A stretch of DNA of 64,000 bases from Planctomycetaceae bacterium (GTDB lineage: Bacteria > Planctomycetota > Planctomycetia > Pirellulales > Pirellulaceae), in the NCBI GenBank assembly GCA_002862205.1, contig PKCN01000072.1, positions 1 to 64,000 of the forward strand, written 5' to 3'. Every line of letters starts with the position of its first letter. The stretch's first letter is position 1. Shown one piece after another: positions 1-8,906 of this stretch. The notes beneath the pieces were generated by a model, which searched no databases, was not told the origin of the DNA, and worked only from the letters and a program-made list of their open reading frames with translations. The position numbers and the translations under genes were made by a program.

Positions 1-295
1 TGCAACTCTCAATCGCCGCAAGCAACTCATCAGTCATTGCACTTTGGCCCTGAATGCTCTTGATAACCGTTGATTTACGAGCAGCCAAAACGGTTGCTTT
101 TTCAGCCGCATCCTCGATTGCCCGCAGTGCAATCTCATCCAATCCCTGTGTCACTTCCTTTCGATATCTGGCAATGAAGGGAATCGTATTACCAGCTTCG
201 AGCAACTCTATCGCGGCCAATACTTGCCTTACTGGCAATTGCAAATCGACAGCGATGGCCTGTGCAAATTGTTTTCTACCCTTAATTTCTGGCAT
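1..295 (-). CDS. tex: Tex-family transcription accessory protein, N-terminal part
   Basis: Only the first 98 codons lie in the window; the gene continues past the left edge. Read on the minus strand from the ATG at 295, the protein starts MPEIKGRKQF and reaches the block ELLEAGNTIPFIARYRKEV followed by TQGLDEIALRAIED. This block (few-residue linker, NTIPFIARYRKE, then GLDE) is the signature of the N-terminal helical region of Tex, a large nucleic-acid-binding protein with YqgF-like, helix-hairpin-helix and C-terminal S1 domains that acts in transcription. Those later domains are outside the window. The start lies 17 bases after the stop of the upstream M41-like peptidase gene, with AGGGTGG before it, so the two genes are probably co-transcribed. 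Confidence 0.88.
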   Translation of the reverse strand, partial: MPEIKGRKQFAQAIAVDLQLPVRQVLAAIELLEAGNTIPFIARYRKEVTQGLDEIALRAIEDAAEKATVLAARKSTVIKSIQGQSAMTDELLAAIESC

Positions 296-312
296 CCCGA
301 AACCACCCTGTA

Positions 313-888
313 TCACGACGTTTGTTGAATCGCTTGTTGATAAAAGTGCCGAACGGCTCGGCCGCTAATCGTCTTTTTCTGCATCAGTTCTCGTGCGACC
401 AACTCGACGGCCAAGGCAGTTCCCTCGTCCCCCAAAAGATGTTCTGTACGGGCCAGCAAACGCCGCTTTAACCGTTCATGCTGTTTGTCACTACTGACAC
501 GACGGCAAAGCAACCGTCGAATCGCTCGAAGATCTTCCGCAGCACCGGCTTCACAATAGCGACCCGTAAAATGAGCCTCCGCAACCATTCCTGCAAATAG
601 GATCACGATCTCGTCGTCCAACAGGTTCTTGGCGTTTGCTGAACGACCTTTCTGGAGCTCACACTCACCAAGCCGGTACTGCCCAAGCCATGAGCGTCCT
701 GGAACAATGGTGACCTTTTTGATCAGGCAACCAAACGACAAAGCCATCACCGCATGCCCGGCTTCGTGATACGCCGTGGCAAGCATTTTAAAAGCTGCAT
801 CGTCAATCGCCCCGTTCCCGAAAGGCTCATCCTCGGCAATTTTTTTGCCAGTGCGTTCAGTCAATGGGATATCTTCGGGATTTGTCAT
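313..888 (-). CDS. Stand-alone M41-like (FtsH-type) zinc metallopeptidase domain protein
   Basis: A 191-residue protein (from the ATG at 888; an ATG at 921 is also possible) with the zinc-protease motif HEAGH at residues 41-45. About 75 residues later comes AGMVAEAHF...GAAEDL, which fits the part of the M41 peptidase fold of FtsH that supplies the third zinc ligand (Asp119 here). There is no AAA+ ATPase domain and no clear membrane segment, so this is the peptidase half alone, well below the roughly 600 residues of FtsH. The substrate is unknown. It sits 17 bases upstream of tex on the same strand. A related partial gene with HESGH lies at the right edge of the window. The family call is firm; whether it is an active protease is inferred from intact zinc ligands. 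Confidence 0.78.
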   Translation of the reverse strand: MTNPEDIPLTERTGKKIAEDEPFGNGAIDDAAFKMLATAYHEAGHAVMALSFGCLIKKVTIVPGRSWLGQYRLGECELQKGRSANAKNLLDDEIVILFAGMVAEAHFTGRYCEAGAAEDLRAIRRLLCRRVSSDKQHERLKRRLLARTEHLLGDEGTALAVELVARELMQKKTISGRAVRHFYQQAIQQTS

Positions 889-954
889 GGCTCGTAAGTA
901 TAACAACCGTATACTTTGCATCGATCTGTTCAACAGGACTCGCCAAAACCTGAA

Positions 955-2190
955 TCATTTGGCAGGGACAAATGGATTGCTAAACTTTGGATCATTAACG
1001 AAGTTTTGATCGGTTAGCGTTTTCAAGAATTCTGCCAAGGCAACTTTTTCAACCTCGGGCAATGCCAAGCCGTTTGCAGCAAAGTCTTTCAGTCGACTAT
1101 CAAGATTGCGATGTGGCTTGACACTCCAATTGTAATGTTCAATGACCTGATCCAATGTTCGAAAACGCCCATCGTGCATGTAGGGCGCCGTCAACTCAAC
1201 GTTTCTCAGAGATGTTGATTTAAAACGCCCCCAGTCTTCGGAACGTTGCGTCGACGCACCAACACCACCATCCACCTCAACGGAATCACTATCAATGCCA
1301 TTTACCAGCGGCTTTTCCAGCTGAAAGAATGCTGACTGACGGGCCGCACCGCGTCCACTCTCAATTTCTGGCAAATGACACTCAGAGCACTTCGCTCGTC
1401 CAAAAAACTGCTCCTTCCCGTAGTTTTCCTGCTCAGAGAAATTCGGAAACGGATCCAGTACTGATGTCACCTCGGCGCGGCCCAGATCATAGCGTGAGCG
1501 AACAGAAACCATCGATCGAATGAACTGCGCCAACGCTCTCCCCAACCTCTGTTCGGTGACTTTGGATGTTCCAAATGCTTTTCTGAACAGAGCTGGATAA
1601 ATAGGATCCTGCTGTAGTTGGGAAACAAGTGATGGCAAATGATGCCCCATCTCGACTTCATTCTCAATCGGCATCAATACCTGATCCTCCAAGGTAGCAG
1701 CGCGCTGGTCCCAAAAGAACTTCCCAGGGCGGTAATACCTCAGGTTCACCAGACTCATCGAGTTGCGATCAACTTCTCTTCCTTCAAATCCCTTACTGAA
1801 TCGTCGGGCGTCGGTGAAGGCAGTGGCCTGCGTGTGACAGGACGAACAGGCAGTGGAACCATTGGCGGACAACGTGGGGTCGTAGAATAACACCCGTCCC
1901 AAGGTGGCCCCGTCATTGCTGATTGGATTGGAATCCGGAGTATTGTCAAAAAGCTTCGAAACCTCTGAGATATGGTCCGGTAGAACCTGACCGGCGTAGC
2001 GAAACGCGGCCGATGGCAGAATCAATTTCCGCGCAGTGGTACCCTCAGGAAGGGTGGTCTGATCAAGACCCTGATCAAGACCCTGATCAAGACCCTGATC
2101 AAGACCCTGATCAAGACCCTGATCAAGACCCTGCCCAAGGGCCGGGACGGTGATCAGACAAAGAATGATGATTGAGGCTGGAATCCGCAT
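955..2190 (-). CDS. Di-heme cytochrome c peroxidase (CcpA/MauG family), exported
   Basis: A 411-residue exported protein with two c-type heme motifs: CSSCH at residues 115-119 (GSTACSSCHTQ, followed by AFTD) and CSECH in the second half (AKCSECHLPEI). The order signal peptide, N-terminal heme domain and C-terminal heme domain, with APYMHDGRF near the end, is typical of bacterial di-heme cytochrome c peroxidases and MauG-like proteins of the periplasm, which reduce hydrogen peroxide or oxidise a protein partner. I chose the ATG at 2190 because it starts a clean signal peptide (residues 1-19, ending VPALG); an extension to 2331 would bury it. Six copies of QGLD follow the signal peptide directly, encoded by a perfect 12-bp tandem repeat. 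The divergent neighbour starts 109 bases away. Confidence 0.88.
   Translation of the reverse strand: MRIPASIIILCLITVPALGQGLDQGLDQGLDQGLDQGLDQGLDQTTLPEGTTARKLILPSAAFRYAGQVLPDHISEVSKLFDNTPDSNPISNDGATLGRVLFYDPTLSANGSTACSSCHTQATAFTDARRFSKGFEGREVDRNSMSLVNLRYYRPGKFFWDQRAATLEDQVLMPIENEVEMGHHLPSLVSQLQQDPIYPALFRKAFGTSKVTEQRLGRALAQFIRSMVSVRSRYDLGRAEVTSVLDPFPNFSEQENYGKEQFFGRAKCSECHLPEIESGRGAARQSAFFQLEKPLVNGIDSDSVEVDGGVGASTQRSEDWGRFKSTSLRNVELTAPYMHDGRFRTLDQVIEHYNWSVKPHRNLDSRLKDFAANGLALPEVEKVALAEFLKTLTDQNFVNDPKFSNPFVPAK
2061..2132. repeat. 12-bp tandem repeat, six perfect copies, inside the cytochrome peroxidase gene
   Basis: The unit gatcaagaccct is present six times without a mismatch. It is read on the minus strand as QGLD and places (QGLD)6 directly behind the predicted signal peptide. 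The unit length is a multiple of three, so copy-number change would keep the frame. Identical third positions in all copies point to recent expansion. Confidence 0.95.
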
Positions 2191-2299
2191 GAACCAAAGG
2201 ATAACTTGAGTTGTTGGAATTGTCGAAACCATGTGCGTGGAATCGGTAATTGTTCTTTGAAACCACGTCATCCTCTCGCTGCGAAGACCGTCACAACTA

Positions 2300-3112
2300 A
2301 TGATGATTAACCGATTTCTGGTGTGCTTCACCGTTTGCTTTCTAGGCTCCGGAACCTCAGCTGCCCAGCAAAGCGGGATTCCAACTGATCAGACACAGTT
2401 TCATCTATTCCTCCTGGCAGGCCAATCGAATATGGCAGGACGTGGAAAAGTATCAAGCAGCGACAAGAAGATCAGCCCTCGTATTCTGACACTGAACAAG
2501 CAAGACGCATGGATCGCCGCGGTTGACCCGATTCATTTTGATAAGCCCGGCATTGTGGGCGTCGGACTCGGCAAAACCTTTGCCAAACAATATGCGGCAG
2601 CCCATCCTGATATCACCGTTGGTTTGATTCCCTGTGCAGTAGGAGGTTCCCCAATTTCCTCATGGGAACCCGGTGGTTTTCACAAGTCAACAAAAACACA
2701 CCCCTACGACACGGCAATCCAAAGAACGCACCGTGCAATGCAAGACGGCACCCTGAAAGGTGTACTCTGGCATCAGGGTGAATCTGATTGCAAACCTGAA
2801 CTATCCGGCCTCTACAAAACAAGGCTTCATCGTTTGATCAAGCGATTCCGCTCAGAATTTGAAGATCGAAATCTCCCATTCATTGCCGGACAAATGGGGC
2901 AATTCAAAGAGCGACCCTGGAACGCAGATAAGAACCTCGTGAATTCGGTCCATAAAAATCTGCCGGCGCAGGTTAAGCTGACTGGCTTCGTGAACTCAGA
3001 TGGACTGTCACACAAAGGTGATAAGATCCATTTTGACAGTGATTCATATCGAGAGCTTGGACAGCGATATTTTGCCACCTTTGGTGCGCTCCAATCGCCG
3101 ACGCAAAATTGA
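2300..3112 (+). CDS. Secreted sialate O-acetylesterase-like (SASA/DUF303) protein
   Basis: A 270-residue protein with an N-terminal signal peptide (about residues 1-22, ending SAAQQ). The block FLLAGQSNMAGRG carries the nucleophile Ser43 of the SGNH-like sialic-acid-specific acetylesterase (SASA) family, and GVLWHQGESD is its second conserved block. The expected catalytic His is probably in the GDKIHFD segment near the C-terminus. Such enzymes remove acetyl groups from polysaccharides and are abundant in planctomycetes that degrade algal sugars; the actual substrate here is unknown. The gene runs divergently from the cytochrome peroxidase and converges with the next gene, with two bases between the stops. 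Confidence 0.82.
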   Translation: MMINRFLVCFTVCFLGSGTSAAQQSGIPTDQTQFHLFLLAGQSNMAGRGKVSSSDKKISPRILTLNKQDAWIAAVDPIHFDKPGIVGVGLGKTFAKQYAAAHPDITVGLIPCAVGGSPISSWEPGGFHKSTKTHPYDTAIQRTHRAMQDGTLKGVLWHQGESDCKPELSGLYKTRLHRLIKRFRSEFEDRNLPFIAGQMGQFKERPWNADKNLVNSVHKNLPAQVKLTGFVNSDGLSHKGDKIHFDSDSYRELGQRYFATFGALQSPTQN

Positions 3113-3114
3113 CG

Positions 3115-3984
3115 CTATAGCAATATTTCAAACAAGAACTTGAGCGTGAGCGCGTCATCGGTCCCGATGGAAACCGGTGCGTCGACGTTGTGCTCAATCA
3201 TCGGCATGTCGGTAAGGTACATCAGGCCCAGAGTGGCGCCGACTTGGATATCGCGAAAGTCCCGACGTGTTGTGAAGTTAGCCTCGATGGTTGTGACATT
3301 CTTTGTCATTTCGCGTTGTATGGTGCCAACAGCATCGTAGTCAGCGTTCATGTCGTAGAAACCAACCAGCAAGTCGAGATTGGCCGGGTTTCCACGAAAA
3401 CATCCGTCCCACCCAAGAAAGGCTTTCCCGCCGCGGTAGTCCGCGTCGAGTTCTTCGCGAAGAAGCGGGCTATTATCGATTGTTAAGTTGAAAGTTTGAT
3501 CCAACGCGATGTAACTGAAAGCACATCCAGCCGATAAACCACCAAATCTTGTCACCCATGTGTCGCGCAATGAGAGATCAAAACCATAGTTCTCTACATC
3601 ACTCCGAAGCCGCCATGTGCTATCGACGTTGCCCACAACTTCAGGTGCGCCTGAAACCAAACTCGGCAATACTGATACATTCGCACCACTTGCAGTTGAT
3701 TCTGCGGTGGCGTAGAAGACTCGGCTCTCAAAGCTCGTGCGAGTTCCCAAGAATCGACGCACAAGTTTCAAATCACCGTGATAGCCGGCCAAGTCCATGT
3801 CATCAACAATGCCTGCTCCATTGTTCAATCTTTCACCCCATGCATACTTCGGTAGCCATGCACCCCACAGACCTTGGCCAGTGGAGAGTTCGAGGGGGCG
3901 ACTGGAAATCGTACTTTGCCCGTGGACCTTGCACGTACCAATGACGCAGAAAACTAACGCTAGACTTAAAGCTGCTCGGCTCAT
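3115..3984 (-). CDS. Exported protein, possible outer-membrane beta-barrel, function unknown
   Basis: A 289-residue protein with a signal peptide (about residues 1-22, ending KVHGQ). The mature part has alternating hydrophobic and polar residues, many aromatic and Gly residues, short turns (WGERLNNGAGIVDDMD, DADYRGG) and ends in a strand-like LKFLFEILL. This suits a small beta-barrel outer-membrane protein, but I do not recognise a named family. The last residue is Leu, not the Phe typical of proteobacterial barrels. Convergent with the esterase gene. The exported state is well supported; the barrel is inference. Confidence 0.6.
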   Translation of the reverse strand: MSRAALSLALVFCVIGTCKVHGQSTISSRPLELSTGQGLWGAWLPKYAWGERLNNGAGIVDDMDLAGYHGDLKLVRRFLGTRTSFESRVFYATAESTASGANVSVLPSLVSGAPEVVGNVDSTWRLRSDVENYGFDLSLRDTWVTRFGGLSAGCAFSYIALDQTFNLTIDNSPLLREELDADYRGGKAFLGWDGCFRGNPANLDLLVGFYDMNADYDAVGTIQREMTKNVTTIEANFTTRRDFRDIQVGATLGLMYLTDMPMIEHNVDAPVSIGTDDALTLKFLFEILL

Positions 3985-4351
3985 TCCTCGAAACCATCCG
4001 TACTCAGGCGGTGAACATATAGTTGTTTATCGTTCTACCTATCGCTTGTTTTCCTACTTATTAAGAAGCATAGGCCTAGAAAATGTGAGATGACGTTGGT
4101 TCGACGCGCAAGTGATTCCGCCTAGGCAAGATAGAAAGAACGGGCAACGTGGGTCGAAAAAAAGAATTAGAACACCACTCAAGGGTAACTGGGGCAACTT
4201 GGGTATTGTGTTTGCCAATGATTCTTTAAATCACAACAAATTTTGTGATGAAGACCTAAATCTGCTACTGCCAAATCGAAGTCAGAGCTTGAAGCATGGG
4301 CAAAATCGATCGCCGATGGACGGTACTCGATGGACCATCAACCCGGACGGC
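3985..4351. other. Intergenic region, no gene seen; one imperfect operator-like palindrome
   Basis: Lies upstream of the exported protein gene and downstream of the SRAP gene. No reading frame here looks coding. The stretch 4230-4249 is an inverted repeat, ATCACAA-6-TTGTGAT, AT-rich and symmetrical; it could be a regulator site or just a small hairpin. The AT-rich stretch at about 4017-4090 is the likeliest place for the promoter of the minus-strand gene ending at 3115, but I cannot assign boxes with confidence. Confidence 0.5.
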
Positions 4352-5068
4352 TCATTCTCCACCCAAACCCATATCGTTGAGTGGCAGGACACACTGCCCA
4401 TCCTCGTGACGCGGACTATTGACGTACGTGGAAACCGCCGTCAATTTCAAAAGATCTTCTTGTGCAGGCCGCAGCAGCATCTTCAATCGTGCTAGATCTC
4501 GGCATTCAGGGTCGAGCCAGAGTGAGCGATGAGATTCACCGATGAGTGCTGGCATCCGCTGATGCACTTTCGCGGTCTTCGAGTTGGCGGGTGTGGTAAT
4601 GATGGTGCACGATCGGATCGCGGGGTGGCCTTCCAACTGCTTATTTTCTTCCCATAAGCCTGCCATGAATCTCACCCGACCATCTACAGGCTCGATCAGG
4701 AATGGTTGCTTGGGCTCGCCATCCGAAGCCTGGGCCCATTCGTAATATCCATCCATGGGGATCAAGCAGCGGCGACTCTCAAACGCATGCCGGAAGCTTG
4801 GTTTGGAATCCAATGTTTCGCTTCGGGCATTGATCATTCTGGAACCGATACGGAGATCGGTCGCCCAAGCTGGGATCAACCCCCACCGGTAGTTGGTGGC
4901 CATCAAACCGTTACTCGGCGAATCGTGATGAATGCATTTGATATTTTGTGTGGGTGCGATGTTAAATCGAGCCGGGCCCACAGAAATCTCTTCAGCTCCA
5001 TCCATGTTGGCAAAGAAAAGCTGTCCCCAGTCGATTGTCGGAACTCGCAGCGTAAACCGACCACACAA
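4352..5068 (-). CDS. yedK: SRAP-domain DNA-protein crosslink protein (YedK/HMCES family)
   Basis: A 238-residue protein beginning MCGRFTLR; Cys2, exposed after Met removal, is the residue that bonds to abasic sites in single-stranded DNA in this family. Other conserved blocks are NIAPTQN (about residues 37-43), NARSETL, RRCLIPMDGYYEW and KVHQRMPALI, which supply the Asn, Glu and His of the active site. The length matches the family. The protein shields abasic sites in ssDNA, consistent with a role in damage tolerance. It stands alone, with 465 bases of non-coding sequence upstream. Confidence 0.93.
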   Translation of the reverse strand: MCGRFTLRVPTIDWGQLFFANMDGAEEISVGPARFNIAPTQNIKCIHHDSPSNGLMATNYRWGLIPAWATDLRIGSRMINARSETLDSKPSFRHAFESRRCLIPMDGYYEWAQASDGEPKQPFLIEPVDGRVRFMAGLWEENKQLEGHPAIRSCTIITTPANSKTAKVHQRMPALIGESHRSLWLDPECRDLARLKMLLRPAQEDLLKLTAVSTYVNSPRHEDGQCVLPLNDMGLGGE

Positions 5069-5533
5069 AGCGAAAGCCTCCCGAATCTGGCCATTTCAAA
5101 ATGTTGCAATTTGCATCATGCCGATGCGGCAGAATCATACACTCTCGCCAACCTCATTCCCAGTTTTTTGTCATGAGCGTGCCAGCATCAGAAAAATCAT
5201 CCGCTGCCATGTTTCGATGGCTAAGCGAGCATTGCATTGAAAACATCCCGAAGGGGAGTGAATGATCGCAGAAAATGATGATCAAGAGCGGAGCGGCACC
5301 GCCTCCAGTGCCGCCCCGCAGAAAGGTGATCAAAGCCTCCATGAGGAACAGAGGCCGAGATCACCTTGAAAACGTCGGTGCAAAGCGAGTGCCAGTTACG
5401 GTGATTTTGCTGATGTTTTATCTGCCAAAGGGTGTTCAAGCCAACTCTATTTTGAAGTGGTGGTACGAAGCTCGCGGTGTAGTGGTTAAGCTTGCAGCAA
5501 CGGTTCTGCCCTTTGTCATGAAATGTTTGAGCA
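5069..5533. other. Intergenic region between divergent SRAP and trkH genes; one GC-rich hairpin
   Basis: No supported gene. Short frames on both strands lack recognisable motifs and overlap trkH in part. At 5293-5314 there is an inverted repeat, GCGGCAC-8-GTGCCGC, without a T-run on either side, so it is not an obvious terminator. The segment must contain promoters for both flanking genes. Confidence 0.5.
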
Positions 5534-7153
5534 TTGAATTTCCCACTTCTACTCCGCTTGTTGGGTACGATTTGCCTGTTGATCGGTGGGTCGATGCTTG
5601 CCAGTCTGCCATTCGCAGTACCGCTTTTTGCAAATCGAACCGACTTGGAACCCGCCACATCGTTTGAGACGCGGGGGGCGGTCGCTCTCCTTGAGAGTTT
5701 CCTGATTTGCATGGTGACCGGTGGTGTCCTGCGTTGGATTGGGAGGCGACATCGTGGCGGTCCCTTCTATCAGAAAGAGGCGATGGCGATCGTGGGACTC
5801 AGTTGGGTGATGGCCACGGTATTGGGTGCCCTGCCCTACTACCTTAGTGGGACCTGCACGAGTCTTGATCAGCCGATCACGTTTGTTGAAGCGATGTTCG
5901 AATCGCAATCGGGTTTCAGCACCACGGGTGCCACAGTGCTTACCAATGTGGAATCACCCGAATTGGTTCCCAATTGCATTCTGTTTTGGCGTTCATGGAC
6001 ACACTTTCTTGGTGGCCTGGGAATCGTCGTTCTGTTCGTTGCGATTCTGGGGCAGGGATCGGCTGGCAAAGCAATGATGCGAGCTGAAATGCCTGGCCCT
6101 ACCAAGGACGGCAGCCTGCCCCGCATGCAGAACACTGCGTTGGTATTTGCGTCCATCTACGCCACCTTCAACATTTTGCTGACAATCATTTACAAGCTCG
6201 AAGGCATGACGATGTTCGATGCCATGTGTCACGCCTTTGGAACGATGGCAACCGGAGGATTCAGCACTTACAACTCAAGCCTTGGCCAATTCAACAGTCC
6301 ACTGATTGAGTACACCACAATCATATTCATGATTCTGGCAGGCACAAATTTCACATTGCTGTATCTGGTCCTTCTCCGCCGCCCCGGCAAACTGTTCCAG
6401 GATCTCGAATTCCGCACCTACTTGGGGATCATTCTGGTTGTTACCTCTGCTGTAATTTTCTTCGGCCTGCGGGCTGATGATGGTGGCTTTGAGTCCTTTG
6501 GCAATTCGGCGCGATATGGCCTGTTCCAAGTGGTTTCAATACTCACAACAACGGGATATGGGACGGCTGACTTCAACGGTTGGAATAACTTTGGCCGCGG
6601 CATTCTGCTGTTACTGATGTTTGTGGGCGGATGCGCTGGCAGCACTGGAGGTGGAATGAAGGTCATTCGCCACATCCTGCTTTATAAAATCCTGCGATTG
6701 GAAATTGAAAAAGCTCATCGCCCCAGAGTCGTCCGTTTGATTCGGATCAGCGGTGCATCGATTGATGACCCGGCATTACCTCACCGCATTGTGGTTTACT
6801 TTGCGATGATTCTGGCAATTTTTGTCTTTTCATGGCTGCTCCTTGTCACTTTCGAACCCAATGAAACTTGGTCAGCTAAAAATCCTGTTCCAGTGACCAA
6901 CTCTGAGTTGACCGAAGCTGGCTCGGTGACGCAGCAATTAAGAGCAAATGAAGAGTTGCTGGATGCTGCCAGTGCCGTCGCAGCAACCCTGAATAACATT
7001 GGGCCAGGCCTAGGTGTCGTTGGCCCTACAAATAATTACGCCCATTTCAGTCAGGGAGCAAAACTGCTGTTTGTATGGCTGATGATGCTAGGCAGAGTGG
7101 AAGTATTCAGTGTTTTAGTTCTCTTTTTCCCTTCGTTTTGGCGCCGCGTATAA
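5534..7153 (+). CDS. trkH: TrkH-family potassium uptake membrane protein
   Basis: A 539-residue integral membrane protein with about ten hydrophobic segments. The four pore loops of the Trk/Ktr family are visible in order: FSTTGATVL, GTMATGGFSTY, ILTTTGYGTAD and NNIGPGLGVVG, each with the filter Gly. GGCAGSTGGGMKVIR before the last repeat is typical of the flexible segment of TrkH. It would form the ion-conducting subunit for K+ uptake; it needs a cytosolic TrkA/KtrA partner, which is not in this window. The start is a TTG at 5534, six bases after an in-frame stop; the first hydrophobic segment begins at once, so a later start would cut it. An Asn/Glu-rich extracellular insertion (about residues 440-480) precedes the fourth pore loop. 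Confidence 0.92.
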   Translation: MNFPLLLRLLGTICLLIGGSMLASLPFAVPLFANRTDLEPATSFETRGAVALLESFLICMVTGGVLRWIGRRHRGGPFYQKEAMAIVGLSWVMATVLGALPYYLSGTCTSLDQPITFVEAMFESQSGFSTTGATVLTNVESPELVPNCILFWRSWTHFLGGLGIVVLFVAILGQGSAGKAMMRAEMPGPTKDGSLPRMQNTALVFASIYATFNILLTIIYKLEGMTMFDAMCHAFGTMATGGFSTYNSSLGQFNSPLIEYTTIIFMILAGTNFTLLYLVLLRRPGKLFQDLEFRTYLGIILVVTSAVIFFGLRADDGGFESFGNSARYGLFQVVSILTTTGYGTADFNGWNNFGRGILLLLMFVGGCAGSTGGGMKVIRHILLYKILRLEIEKAHRPRVVRLIRISGASIDDPALPHRIVVYFAMILAIFVFSWLLLVTFEPNETWSAKNPVPVTNSELTEAGSVTQQLRANEELLDAASAVAATLNNIGPGLGVVGPTNNYAHFSQGAKLLFVWLMMLGRVEVFSVLVLFFPSFWRRV

Positions 7154-7385
7154 TGGGCACCTGGGCCTAGTCCAATAGCGTCGAAAATGAGACGTTGTAG
7201 AATGGGTTGGCCGGTATGAAACTGCCGCTTTCCCTTCCTGACTTCCCACAGGTGTTTGATGGAAAATCACTCGTTGTCGACTTCCACATGAATTGACCTT
7301 TGAGGCCCAATAACCTCCATGCACGAGCCAACGGCGGATACTTTCTGCGTTGGATCATCAGCAATCGAATCCAGGCACGATACAG
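7154..7385. other. Intergenic region between trkH and nfeD-like gene
   Basis: A 27-codon frame at 7216-7299 (starting MKLPLSLPDF) has no ribosome-binding site and I do not consider it a gene. Otherwise nothing is seen beyond the expected promoter for the gene at 7386. Confidence 0.4.
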
Positions 7386-8885
7386 ATGCGTCATTTTGCA
7401 TTGATCTTCATCGCTATTCTCTGCTCCATCGCTGCTAGCCCAGCATTCGCACAAGTGGTCAATCGTGACGCACCATCGAGAACTGGTGTGGTGATTCCTC
7501 TTCACGAAGACATCAATCCACTCAGTGGGGAATTACTCAAAACAAAATTCCAACAGGCGATTGATTCCGGCGTTGATGTAATCGTGCTCGACATCAACAG
7601 CCCGGGTGGTTTTACCTATGTGACCTTCGAATTGATGGACATGGTTTTGGATGCGAAAGAGGTAGAGACGGTTGCATTCATCGAAAAAGACGCGATCAGT
7701 GGTGCTGCCCTGCTGTCACTTGCATGTGATCGAATCATCATGCTGCCAGCCGCCAGAATCGGTGATGCTGGTGAAATCGTGATGGGTGAAGATGGAAAAT
7801 ATCGCTACACGGAAGCCAAGAGTCGTAGTGTGCTGGCACAAAAAGTACGTGACACGGCAGAAGCCCGGGGCAGACCCATCGCGTTGGCCGAAAAAATGGT
7901 TGATAAGGACCTAGTTGTCTTCTCAGCGACTAACAAGAGCACAGGAGAACAGCAATACATCTCCAACAAAGAATGGGATTCGCTCAAAAATCGGGATGAC
8001 TGGGAGAAAGGAAACCCTGTCCGTGAAGCTGGCAAAGAAATGTTCTTCACCGTGAATGGCAAGCGTGCTGTCGAGCTCGGATTCGCGGACGAAGTGATTG
8101 AAAATCGCGCTGATCTTGCCAAGGCACTCGATGTTCGTGAACCTATGCAGGTGATGAAACGGACATGGAGTGATACCTTTGTTTTTCTTCTTAACACAGG
8201 ATTTGTCACATTTCTGCTGATCGCGATTGGACTCATTGCATTGGTGATTGAGCTAAGTGCACCAGGCATCAGCGTGGGTGGACTGACGTCATTACTTTGC
8301 TTCAGCCTGTTTTTCTGGAGCCGTTTTTTGGGGGGAACCTCTGGCTGGCTTGAAGTCTTGCTCTTTGCCATGGGACTGATTTTCATTGCGATGGAATTCT
8401 TTGTGATTCCGGGATTCGGCTTCGCAGGGATTGGTGGAATTCTTCTTGTGCTAGTTTCACTCGTGATGGCGTCGTCAAGAGGTTTTTTCCCTGAGACAAA
8501 TGAAGAACTCAATGGGCTTGGAGGCGATGTCCTGACGGTGATTGGCGCGTTTCTATGCTTTCTGGTCGCCCTGTTTTTTCTGGCTCGCTACATCGGTGAA
8601 ATTCCCGGCTTAAGTCGCCTCACACTCAAGCCGGGAATAGCAGTTCCCGCCGCAACAGGAAACTCACTGCTGGGTGGTAATCAGGGAGACAAACTTCCCC
8701 CATGGCAACTGGTCAATGTGGGAGATGTGGGAACAACTGCGTCACCATTACGCCCCAGTGGAAAGATCCAAATCAGGGACCTGATCATCGACGTTGTCAC
8801 CGAGGGTGACTTCATCGACACTGACTGCGAAGTTTGCATCGTCGATAAACAGGGAGCAAAAGTTACCGTGCGTAGGTTGTCCTGA
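7386..8885 (+). CDS. NfeD-family membrane-bound ClpP-class serine protease
   Basis: A 499-residue protein: signal peptide (residues 1-23, ending SPAFAQ), a ClpP/SppA-like protease domain with DINSPGGF and the region DAISGAALLSLACDRIIMLP, then a hydrophobic block of about four membrane segments (residues about 265-420) and a C-terminal NfeD OB-fold-like domain starting near GDVGTTASPLRPSGKIQI. The usual order of long NfeD proteins (protease, membrane, soluble OB domain) is complete. In the family the nucleophile Ser lies in this SGA/SAGA region and a Lys completes the dyad; I cannot assign the Lys by eye. These proteins act at the membrane with SPFH/flotillin partners, none of which is adjacent. 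I chose the ATG at 7386 because it starts the signal peptide; a TTG at 7350 would add 12 polar residues. Confidence 0.88.
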   Translation: MRHFALIFIAILCSIAASPAFAQVVNRDAPSRTGVVIPLHEDINPLSGELLKTKFQQAIDSGVDVIVLDINSPGGFTYVTFELMDMVLDAKEVETVAFIEKDAISGAALLSLACDRIIMLPAARIGDAGEIVMGEDGKYRYTEAKSRSVLAQKVRDTAEARGRPIALAEKMVDKDLVVFSATNKSTGEQQYISNKEWDSLKNRDDWEKGNPVREAGKEMFFTVNGKRAVELGFADEVIENRADLAKALDVREPMQVMKRTWSDTFVFLLNTGFVTFLLIAIGLIALVIELSAPGISVGGLTSLLCFSLFFWSRFLGGTSGWLEVLLFAMGLIFIAMEFFVIPGFGFAGIGGILLVLVSLVMASSRGFFPETNEELNGLGGDVLTVIGAFLCFLVALFFLARYIGEIPGLSRLTLKPGIAVPAATGNSLLGGNQGDKLPPWQLVNVGDVGTTASPLRPSGKIQIRDLIIDVVTEGDFIDTDCEVCIVDKQGAKVTVRRLS

Positions 8886-8906
8886 TTTCATCGGACAAAC
8901 GCCGTT

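Noticed and set aside
2061-2132. CRISPR-like repeat array
   Set aside because: The copies are directly adjacent without spacers and lie in a coding frame; the same holds for 19995-20066 and, outside genes, for 47740-47791.
4230-4249. CRP-type binding site
   Set aside because: The half-sites are in the reverse order of the TGTGA-6-TCACA consensus, so only a generic palindrome is reported.
4112-4495. Plus-strand frame of 127 codons
   Set aside because: Overlaps the 3' part of the well-supported SRAP gene on the other strand and shows no protein features.
5221-5712. Minus-strand frame of 163 codons and short relatives around 5154-5342
   Set aside because: Overlaps the start of trkH, no motif. 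The GGTGGGAAPLLIII stretch reminded me of YajC-like starts, but no YajC core follows.
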